This document shows positions 54,601 to 64,000 of a DNA stretch of 64,000 bases, one piece after another. The position numbers were made by a program, and so were the translations under genes. A model generated the notes under the pieces. It was not told the DNA's origin and did no database searches. It saw nothing but the letters and a program-made list of their open reading frames with translations. The stretch spans positions 31,676,001 through 31,740,000 of the forward strand of contig NC_092580.1 in the NCBI RefSeq assembly GCF_037975245.1. The letters run 5' to 3'. Origin of the DNA: Apostichopus japonicus. Taxonomy: Eukaryota; Echinodermata; Holothuroidea; Aspidochirotida; Stichopodidae. Numbering within the stretch: the first letter of the stretch is position 1; every line of letters begins with the position of its first letter.

Positions 54601-57600
54601 CTTCTGTGTATATTTTTTTTATTGTTATAAGACATCGTTGGTTTGTAAATCGGCCAGGCAACCATGGCACCTTCTTTTAGTTTAGTTTTTTATGGCATCC
54701 CTCTTATTATCATGCTTTAACTTAGAAAAGAGAAGATTTTTTTTCTTGATTGACATTCATTTTATAGTAAAGTCTTTTAATTGGTGAATGAAACCAGAAG
54801 CAGACGGTACATTGCGAGTATTATTTGTGGACATGACAAAATTGGCCAATCAATAGTCATCAGCCAAATTGGCCTGTTGACCTCCTCGAAGATTATACAC
54901 ATTATGAGGTTCACAGCACTTAATATTATTAATCCGACGTCTGCCATTTTCAATCAGCTGGTTGGCAGAAAGACAGGACCATTTGGTTTGCGTTTAACAG
55001 GTAGATTGGCCAATTATGAAGCAATCATGCAACTGAAGTTTTCAGAATATGAATACGTCATGGTCCTTTGATCATGCAATGAGGGGTGGTAATGTTTTGG
55101 AGAGGGTCCAGTAACAGCCATCCATGTTTTGACATGGAATGACCTTACTATTAGACGACTTTTCATTACTTTAAAAGGAGACACCAACTCGACAGTCATC
55201 TTAAGCTTATAATTCAGAGATAATAAATGGCTGAAACATCCAGAGATCACAAAGATTATGGTTCTCGCTTAGACATGATACTTTTAGCAGTGATATCTTT
55301 CCTTATCGTTCCTTTAATAGTGTGTTCTCTTAGTGATGTACAGCATCCAATGTTAAAGTGGGTTTTGTGCTCTCTTTTGCTCCCAAATGTCAAGAGGAAA
55401 TAGAATTTGTATACCTAGGGGTGATATCTACAAATCCTGTTATTCCTAGTATCAAGGGGGGGGGGGGCGGGGAGGGTGTGTTGTACTTAGTAACTTAGTA
55501 CACTCACTGTGTCATTTGTGTTGTTTTGTTTATTATTTATGAATGGGGTCTTCTTTCTCAGGATATGTCTCATAACTTGATGGGCAGTCCAGGGACGTCT
55601 GCATTTGCTTCAATGTTGGAAACAAACTATACCCTCAAAAGGCTCTGCTTAAAAGGTGAGAAGGTTTAATATTCTTGTCAGAAAATTTGAAATGATTCAC
55701 ATAGTCCATAGTTTTATTCAGTGAAGAAAATAGATTTGTAGATGTCATTTCAGGGGTTTTTATATACAGCTTTAGAGTAGCATCGAGAAATTGATTGTCA
55801 ATAAGAGAAGACAGTTAGGCTGGACCCCCAATGAGGCAATAAGTTTAAAGTGTGCAAAGTCTTTTCTTTAAAACTTTTAAGGGGGACATAATGGCAAACT
55901 AAGTGCATATTGCATCAGTTTTGTCAGCTATGCAGCTGTTAGGCTCAATATTTCATGCCTAGTAGTTTAAATGGTAACTAGGCAGATATTTAGGCCTAGT
56001 TTTGTTTTCTCAATGGGTGCATGACAGAATCACTCCATCATTAAGATTTGAGTCGAGTCATTTCCAATAAATTATTTCGTAAGTGAGATGTTTCAGTGAC
56101 TTGAGTCAGTTCATTATTAAACAAAAGTTGGCAAACCTTTTTCTACTTAATTTTTTTTTTAGTCATGTTACTTTTAATATTATGCGATTTATGACTTGTA
56201 GCACCATTCGGTGCCATGAAGACTGATGTCCAGTTTCTTTCGTTGAGTTCAACAAGTTGAAATTAAAACAACCTGACAAGAAAATCACAGGAATTGTTCT
56301 TCAACACTGGGTAATTTTCTTGTTATTGCGAAATGAACCAAAAAATCTCTGCGAAATGTTGAATCTTTGCCTCTTCTGATGGTATTTTTGATTAAGAAGC
56401 CATCATTCACGAACCTTCATTCTTATAGCCAATCATTTAACTGACAAAGATGCTCAGCTGCTAGCTGAGGGCTTGAAGAATAATGTGACCCTCACTGACC
56501 TTGACCTCAGCTCTAATGACTTTGGTGAAGCTGCAGGAATTCACCTTGGCAAAGGACTGGTGAGGGGCTACACATAGCAGGTGCTTGTAGTGTATTGGAG
56601 TGCTTCCTCTCCTTGAGCAAATTATTATACTAACTATTAAAATTCCTTCACCTCAGCAAAGGACTGGTGAGGGGCTACACATAGCAGGTGCTTGTAGTGC
56701 ATTGGAGTGCTTCCTCTCCCTTGAGCAAATTATTATACTAACTATCAAAAATTCCTTCCTTCCTTCCCACCCACCCACCCACCCACCTCACCCCCCCCTC
56801 CTCCCCCCTCCCCCCCCCGCCTTCAGTAGTACTAGACCCTGACTCATAGTCGCTCAATACAGTATAAGCAGAGCAATCCGATTATGCTAACTGTAGTGTT
56901 CAGTCATGGTGAGAATTTTGTTCCGCACGAAAAATCGAGCTAAAAGATCAATTTCGCACCACTAAATAGAGGGAAAGACAATCATGTTTGGGGGTGTGTG
57001 TTGACTGGAAGATGGAAGGAGAGTGATGAAAAGGATCAGATCTTGGTCTGAAGATCCTATGGGATTAACAAGTGAAATTTTTGGATAATAATCTGCAATG
57101 GTACAGTGTATATCTGCACCTCCTTTTTTCCAGTATCACAGCCTGAGATGAAGTAATGCCCAGTCAAAAAATGTCAAACCTGGCTACGACCTTGCTTTTT
57201 AAAGCTCTCACCCTGTATTAACAAGAGAAAATTTTGGACTGCCGTCCCTCGAAGCAATTTGTTAAAGATGTCCCTGTTGGCACGTCATTATGATCATTAA
57301 TGATCACAACATTAGTCCTTAATGATCATTAATTATCATTTCATTATGTGATCAAAAACGGCCGGCAAAAATGAGAAAACAGCCAAGCAAAATAGACAAT
57401 ATGATTAGCTGACTAACAATACCAAAGCTTTTGTTGCATAAAGTTGTGTTAATTTGTTTAATTTCATTTGCAAACAATTTTCCTTTTTGTTCTCTTATTT
57501 ACTTCATGTTCCAAAGATTTATATAAACATCATCGATATAAAGTTTTTTCAACTCTAAACTCAACTGAAATTGTTATTTGTTCTATGCAGTATCTGCTTG

Positions 57601-60600
57601 ATAGTGTAAACACCTCTCTATCTTCCCTATTATACTAAAACCAACTTTTATGCTGTTAAATCGCTTTAGATTTTTACTAACCAAACATGTTTTCCCTTTT
57701 CTGGTGATTCTCTCATATTCATCTTATCACATTCTTCTAAGTTTGTACTTTGTATGTTTAAACAGAGTTAACCAAAGGACTAATGAAAAATGTGAATCCT
57801 GGTAGTAGTAGCAATAATAACAACTATTCTATCAAAAAGACATTCAGTTGTCATGGAAATGTCCGACTGTAGTCAGAGGTAATAGTGATTTCAGTCTTAA
57901 AGGAAGAATTGAAAACGGAGTAGAAATAACCAATTTAGCAAAAAATGATAGCTTTAATCGAGAGAGAATGTTAAATCTGGATGGAGTTGGGGTTGTGATG
58001 AGGGCAGGTAGTGAAATTTACTTCAGAAGAAAGAAAATTAATACCTTTAAAAGCCATCCCCCCCCCCCTCTCCTTTCATAGAATTGAGACTAGTTTGGTT
58101 AACCACTACCCTCAGTGTATCTGATTTGACTTTCAACCCCTGTTTAGATAAGTGTAATTATTACGGGGTACATTTATGCTCACTAAATATTTTCAACCAA
58201 CATGAAGCTTCTTTTTCCTTATTAACAGGCCTCGAATGATGGTTTGGTCTATCTTGATCTAGGATGGAATGCTATTCGTGCCAAGGGTGTTCTTGAACTT
58301 GCCAATGCTCTCAAGGTCTGTATATTGAAAGTCATAATAATATTAAGAACGGCCTGGAGAGCAATCAGTTCTGTAAAGATATACCACCCACTGATATAGT
58401 TACCAATGCCGATGAATCTGGGCGTGTGAGACACAATGAACTGTTCTTGTAAGCGGGCTAAGTCCAGTCCCAACATGTGATTATGGCTACACATAAACAT
58501 TGTGACGTTGTGTCCAGCGACGTAGCCAGGAATTTGAAAGGGAGGGAGCACTTTTTGCGATTGATATGGATTTTCAAAGTTGTAGGCACGACTATCTGAG
58601 CGGAGCGCCAAAAAACGGCCCTTCCTGAATGTTCATTCTGGTTCCCTGGCCTCTTGCTAACTTGAGACACCTCATTCAATATCACTTTTAAACCCCAAAA
58701 ACCAACAAGTTAAAATAGTACGTAATTCAATAATACATAATGTATTAAAATTAGCAAGGTACACAAGGGTGGCGGAAGCACTTTTAATCTGGGGGGGGGG
58801 GCACCGACGTCAAAGGGCACTTTGCAGAAATTCGATTGGACTGATGCAGCCTGATATTTAGTACCCTTTATAAATCTTATTGTATTATCTTATTTGCGTA
58901 TACACATCACTCCATCAACGCCCCCCCCCCTTTTAGTAGTCTTACTTTTCAACTTCTGATACTTGTAGATACAAAGATAGGCCAGAAATGTCTTTGATAC
59001 AACCATAGCCAGTAATTTTCTTTGATACAACTGTAGCTAGTAAATGTTTATCGAAAAGGCCGTTTTGGAACTTGGAACGCCGATCGCGACAACAACAGGC
59101 AACAAAGTGCTACAGCTCTATACATATAAAGTCTGTTAATTAACGATATGATTATTTGACTGTGGAATGTTCTCAACTGAAATTTTATCTGCGTAAACGG
59201 GTTCTTAAGTAGATGTTAAAAAACTGACAAGATCGTATCCTAGTCTTTTTCGGCGGGTATAGTATTGAATGAAACGGCACGCGATATGAATGACAGCCTA
59301 GATGACAGAAGAATAGGTCACCTAATTTAGCCATAATCTTGCTACGTTCATTTCAATAGTTTTTCCTGTCTAGACTCTTAAACTCGTCCAGCAAGCTTAT
59401 GGATTTGAATTATGGGTGTTTTAATAAAAAAGATAACTTGGCCAAAAAAAGTGTAGGCCCGGGCCTACAGTGCTACATACTGGCTACGCCTCTGATAGTT
59501 CTAAATTAGGATTAGATCTCTTACTGAAATATCGCTGACCTAATAAGGTGATCAAGAGTACAAGTTTTATGTAGAAAAAGGGCACATTTTTAACCTGAGG
59601 AAAAGTGGGGGGGGGCACTTGCCCCCTGTGCCCCCCGGTTCCGCCGCCCTTGAAGGTACATGTACAGAGTAGTCTTACTTTTCAACTTCTGATACTTGTA
59701 GATACAAAGATAGTCCAGAAGTGTCTTTGATACAACTGTATAGCTAGTAAATGTTTAAGTTAGCCTAATAAGAGAAGGCGAGAGCTATCCGACGATTGCC
59801 ATCTGATGCAAATTTCTCAAGGGTTTTCTCAACTGAAATATTATCTGCGTAAACGGGTTCTTAACTACATGTTAAAAAACTGACAAGATCGGATCCTATA
59901 GTCTTTTTCGGCGGGTAGAGTGTTGAATGACACTATCGTGCTACATACTGGTTACGCCCTGATCATATGATATCATTATCAGCAGATTTTGTTTCCTGTT
60001 TAAATTCTTTTACATGTTCTTTTACATAATATATCAGAAAGACAAACATAGTGCTCTTTTACAAGTTTTCCAGTAGGATGATTCTTGTTTATTGTCCAAT
60101 GTCTGGACTGTAATACATTTGAAGAACTTAACTGATGGACAATATAAACTTTCATATTTTGTAATACAGCCAGATATGCAGTGGCCTAAAAACAAATATC
60201 GTTATCGCAGTGTATTAGCAGTGTAATAATTATTTATAGGAAGTGCGTATCACGTACGATTGCTAGCTTAGCTTCATAACATGCTGTTCGTGCAACAACT
60301 TGACGACTCATTGAACGAACGTTGTCGACGTTGTTGTGCATACAGTTCGTGACATTCCATAGAGTGCGGTTAGGTAGGCAATATGTATTTTATTACGCAG
60401 TGGCCAACTGTAGGCTTGTAATTGGCTATAAGCTAAATTTAGCTAATTGCATCTGCCAAACTAAGTAAGTAGTTGAATCAGTAGGCGTGAATGTTACTAC
60501 GATTACAATCGAGTTAACGGAGCTGACGAGTATTCAATATCAAAAGAGCACTGACAAAATACCATGCTAAAAAAACGAGTTTAAAAAATAAAAAAATCAA

Positions 60601-63383
60601 CACTGAAAGGGGGGGAGCTGTCGCTCCCCCTGCTCCCCCCCCTGGCTACATCCCTGGTTGTGTCCCCGATGTGGCACAAACAGCTACACACAATGATACT
60701 GTTCTTGTAAGAGGGCTAAGTCCAGTCCCAACATATGAAATGTCTAAACATCAACACTGTGATGTTGTGTCCCCAATATGGCACAAACACATATACACAA
60801 TGATACTGTTCTTTTAAGAGGGCTAGGTCCAATCCCAACATGTGACTTGTCTACACATAAAACACTGTGATGTTGTGTGCCCAATGTGGCACAAACACAT
60901 ACACACAATGATTGCACTTTTGTCACAGTATAGAGGGTAACTGTCACCGTTCAATAGTAAGTACTCTTTACAGCAGGTATACGCTGCTGCTGGTTGCTTG
61001 TTAAAATCATGTTGGAACTAGATTTGAAACTATTTTACTACAAGCTCTCAAATGAAATTGTTATACTTTTGCCAACCAGAGACAAAAGAAAGATTTCAAA
61101 CATTGGGAACTTCACTAACCCACTAAAGTCTTGGATTTTTACACAATACACAAAGATGGTTCGGTGAATAAACACAAGATGGTTTTCCGATAGGTCGTTC
61201 TTCTTCAAGTCACTTGTTAAAAGTCATTAAAGCATAAACCTACCTGAGTCAAAATCTATTTATTAATAATTATCATTAGTTTTGAAAGATTACTGGGGGG
61301 TGGGGAGAGGTTGGGTTCCTTGTCAATGTCTACATCTCACCCCTTCCTCTGGAAACCCCCTTGTGACATGTAATTCATCCACTCAGTCATAGCATCGGTA
61401 ACAATATATATAATAAAATTTCCATTGACAAGAAGTGAACTTTTATTAACTTTTAAATGTGGTTGTTACATTTTTTGCTTTCCTGCAAATTTCAGTTAAT
61501 TTTCCATTCTGATTCGTTAGGTCAACAGTTCTTTAGAGGTGTTAGATTTATCAAGAAATGGTATTAATCTACCTGGTTGCCAAGCTATGCTGAGAGCTTT
61601 GAAACTAAATCAGGGCTTAAAGGTACTGGATTTGAGGTAAGTACATATTTACATTGTTTTCTATTATGTGGTTGGATTATGAATAATTAAGTATATCTAT
61701 CCTATCCTTCTCCTAATGACTGCTAGGAGAGGGATGAGAACTGCATCACTGAGATCTATCAAAGCTGGGAATGATATAAAAGATAAATAACTATGCCAGT
61801 CCAGATATTTACCAAATCAAAGAATCGCAGTCACCACGGCAAAAGTTTGGAAAAAATCTATCAATAAATTTGTATTTAACAATGTCGGTATAAGTTACCA
61901 GTCCTTGGGTCCATATCACACTATAAATGATATTAAGTTTCAAGTCCATGGTCGTCTGATTGGTAAATTTGGGGCAGTTTATCACCTATCAGTCAAAATT
62001 TGTTAGTACAGAACCTCTAGTGGTCTTACACCTTTTGTAAAACAGGGGGCGCATACAGATCCTGAAGTAAAAGTTGACAACTAGTTGCTTTATTTTGTGT
62101 TGTGTGAATGATGTGTTATTTAAATTTGTCGACTTCTGTCACGAAGCTGGTTCCACTATAATGTGAGTATGTATATGTTTTATTCCACTGCAGTCATAAT
62201 CATATAACATCTGAAGGGGCTAGGAAGATTTCCCTTGGTCTGAAGAAAAATTCATCACTTGAGGGATTGTTGGTAAGATTTCAGGATCTAACTAAAGAAA
62301 ACTTGAGTAGACCCAAGATAGAATGTTGTTGGTATTTCATTTTGAACTTGTATTATCTTTGCATGAGGTTTTAAACATCTGTTGTTTCTGTTACATCAAT
62401 TAATAGCAGAAGCTGGTAACTTATTGATGCACATGGCAGTATTTGAATATAACATAAAACACATCTGGCTGCCTTAAGAATTCTCAGGATATATCAGTGG
62501 TTATTAGGGGGCTATCCTAACTGAAAAATATGTGCATGATTTTATATTTAATCAGCTGTTAGGTCAAACTTGCAAAAGGCCACAGTGGCTTTCAATTAAA
62601 AGGAAAACAGACAACAGAGATAGCAGTTTTTATAGTTTCCTGGTTTAAATCGTTGGTAATAGTGTAAACCAACATAGAGCAGCTTTGGTAGGTCGGTGGT
62701 ATATGTTGCCCCATCAGAGACTGCTTGTCTAACACAGCTGTGATTATATCCCCGGTTGTCTGTGTGTGCTTCTGGAGTATTGATTCATGTAGTCCTAACA
62801 TTTTCTATACATCTGAGTTATCTCTGAGTGCACACACTACATGGGTTAATGTCACAGCTCAATAACAATGTGGGAAGCTGTGGGTTTTTAATTGATGTGG
62901 TGAGGGGGGGAGGGGGGAGCAGGTTGGTTAGGGGTAGAGTTTGTGAGGGTAGGTAGGGGTCTTGTAGTCTGAATACGTATTATTTAAGAAGTTTTGTTTT
63001 GCTATGTTTACTATCTCTTTAATTCCTATGTTCATTGTTTGTTTTATATATTTCTGATTTGACTTTGTTCAGTTTTTAAGGAGTGAAACTCTTCGACAAT
63101 TCCCTCTAGGCGTTTTAGTTTTACTTCTCTACTTTCATTGATGTTCATAGTACTTTTGTTATTTTGTGCAACTTGTACTATTTAATGTTGTAGATAAACA
63201 AATAATAGAAATGAAAAGGGAGACGATGTAACACCACCTGATGCTTAATCCTTAAAGCTCACATTGATGTCTTCTAACTCCTTTTTGAAGCTCAGTGGTA
63301 ATCGGATTGGAGACGTTGGAATCTTGGCTTTGTTGAAGGCTATCGGGACTGGTAAAACTGGCATCAGACTGCTGGGACTTCAG
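48670..63383 (+). CDS. LRRC74-like leucine-rich-repeat protein, 3' end beyond the window
   Basis: Exons: 48670-49053, 51107-51301, 51716-52046, 52681-52854, 53652-53714, 54065-54174, 54419-54526, 55562-55655, 56429-56559, 58229-58315, 61521-61636, 62194-62272, 63291-63383. All junctions use GT/AG and keep frame, giving 655 residues so far. Residues 1-360 are polar and low-complexity; the end of that part holds DYDTDLEEDF, like the acidic pre-LRR motif of LRRC74B. From about 365 follow SVYIQECKMEGVDPSPYV and about eight ribonuclease-inhibitor-type LRRs (LDMSHNLMG, LDLSSNDFGEAAG, LDLGWNAIRAKG, LDLSRNGINLPG, LDLSHNHITSEG, LSGNRIGDVG). LRR number and spacing follow vertebrate LRRC74A/B, whose molecular role is unknown to me. 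The start is uncertain: ATG 48670 has a poor context, ATG 48772 (AACATGG) a strong one. The first donor, GTGGAT, is weak, so an exon between 49053 and 51107 may be missing. Confidence 0.85.
49054..51106 (+). other. first intron of the LRRC74-like gene
   Basis: No supported exon. Open frames at 49766-50005 and 50629-50820 lack motifs. A poly-C run lies near 49637. Confidence 0.4.
56550..56763 (+). repeat. 107-bp tandem duplication covering an LRRC74 exon 3' end and its donor
   Basis: Unit 1 starts CAAAGGACTG|GTGAGG, the end of exon 56429-56559, and runs 97 nt into the intron. Unit 2 begins at 56657 with the same bases and now has CCTCAG directly before it, an acceptor, so the copy could in principle act as a 10-nt exon (frameshifting if used). 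Confidence 0.9.
57286..57345. repeat. palindromic TGATCATTAATGATCA cluster
   Basis: A perfect 16-bp palindrome at 57291-57306, followed by a second overlapping version near 57319-57334, in the intron before 58229. Confidence 0.8.
58764..59652. mobile_element. inner hAT-like element nested in 58515-60656
   Basis: The ends are CAAGGGTGGCGGAAGC and (right, reverse complement) CAAGGGCGGCGGAACC. The exact 8-bp target duplication AAGGTACA lies at 58756-58763 and 59653-59660. A block of about 250 bp (from 58936) recurs just outside at 59671-59945. Confidence 0.88.
58936..59945. repeat. direct repeat of about 250 bp, one copy inside and one outside the inner hAT element
   Basis: Both copies start AGTAGTCTTACTTTTCAACT and share GCGTAAACGGGTTCTTAA and GACAAGATCG before diverging near GAATGA. 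Copy 1 is about 58936-59280, copy 2 about 59673-59937. They suggest that the inner and outer elements are related deletion derivatives or captured the same sequence. Confidence 0.8.
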
Positions 63384-64000
63384 GTATTTATGCACCATGT
63401 CATGTGGGGTTAAAGGTTGTTTGTATACTATACCTCCAAACTTTAAGCACACTAAAAATGACTAAACATTTCTGAAACTATTTAACCCAAGGTTCTACCT
63501 CTATGGATTATTTTGAAATACTGAGTTGACGTATCGCCTAATTATCAAGCGAATAAAAATATACTGAAAGTTACAGTAGAAGTCTTTGATTTTTGAAGCC
63601 CGGTTTTGATCTGTCCACTGATTGAGCCATATCTTCCCCCTCACAACCCTACATTTTACCTGTGGTCAAAGTTTGTTCTTAAAAGTCAACAACTTTATAG
63701 TAACCTTCTTTTAAGTTTTCTTCTCTTGCATCCCTAAGCAACAAATATAAGAGTATGATTGATGTAAAAGATTTGAGATGGATGTGTTGATGTTTATTCA
63801 CAGTTGATGTAGTCATCTTTATTGTTGACTTAGGAAACGTTGTCTTTGTCTGGGTCCAGAGACAAATTTGAGTTGAAGTGGTATTAGATATTCATGTCAC
63901 CATAATTAATGAAGGAAGCTCGGGAGGGTGGGGTTGGGGGGGCCGTGGCAGAGGGGGGCATCTCCATCAACTCAGTAATTACTTGAATAAGGTATTATGA
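63384..64000 (+). other. intron of the LRRC74-like gene at the window end
   Basis: Follows the last visible donor at 63384. A G-rich patch lies near 63925-63960. No further exon is recognisable; by comparison with LRRC74B at least one short C-terminal exon should follow. Confidence 0.5.

Larger units (their letters stand above)
58515..60656. mobile_element. hAT-like element, 2142 bp, inside an LRRC74 intron
   Basis: The ends are CAGCGACGTAGCCAGG and (right, reverse complement) CAGGGATGTAGCCAGG. The exact 8-bp target duplication GTTGTGTC lies at 58507-58514 and 60657-60664. Its left subterminal TATCTGAGCGGAGCGCC matches the element at 41976. It carries a nested element at 58764-59652. No long transposase frame is visible. 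Confidence 0.88.
58440..60910. repeat. tandem repeat, 106-bp unit, three copies, first copy split by a transposon
   Basis: Units begin ACTGTTCTTGTAAG at 58440, 60698 and 60804 (the last as ACTGTTCTTTTAAG). The first is interrupted after 58514 and resumes at 60665. The period without the insertion is 106-108 bp. Confidence 0.88.

Noticed and set aside
54781-55071. 96-codon plus-strand frame in an LRRC74 intron
   Set aside because: Composition is like the surrounding intron, it has no similarity I recognise, and it would break the phase-consistent exon chain.

Overview
The window is eukaryotic, AT-rich and intron-rich. Small phase-consistent exons are separated by 0.3-3 kb introns full of minisatellites, microsatellites and DNA transposons. 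All four recognisable genes are animal genes. The single KDM7-type demethylase and the transposon-rich sequence suggest an invertebrate deuterostome, perhaps an echinoderm such as a sea cucumber. That placement is an inference from gene content and has not been tested by any search.

Layout. (1) 638-16265, plus strand: the last 18 coding exons of a KDM7A/PHF8-type histone demethylase, 856 residues ending at a stop codon; its PHD-finger exons lie upstream of the window. (2) 21840-27639, minus strand: a complete nine-exon COMMD7 gene (202 aa), convergent with the demethylase. (3) 30310-32672, minus strand: a two-exon galactose-3-O-sulfotransferase-like Golgi enzyme (about 470 aa). (4) 35.7-46.6 kb: a repeat-rich zone with no confirmed gene. 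It holds a 1-kb tandem duplication whose second copy is split by a 3.57-kb element with 0.85-1.0 kb terminal inverted repeats and a dead LINE reverse transcriptase in its centre. hAT-like elements, two of them nested, follow. A weak candidate for a small secreted-protein gene lies at 43.6-44.5 kb on the minus strand. (5) 48670-63383, plus strand: thirteen exons of an LRRC74-like leucine-rich-repeat protein that runs off the right end; one intron carries a hAT element nested in another hAT element, which itself sits in a 106-bp tandem repeat.

The four genes do not form an obvious pathway: chromatin demethylation, COMMD/endosomal regulation, Golgi glycan sulfation and an LRR protein. The most informative features are structural: intact target-site duplications, an empty-site control for the large inverted-repeat element, nested transposon order, and two separate cases where the 3' end of an exon plus its splice donor has been tandemly copied into the following intron. 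Exon boundaries were placed by eye from GT/AG sites, reading-frame phase and recalled family sequences; no alignment was run.
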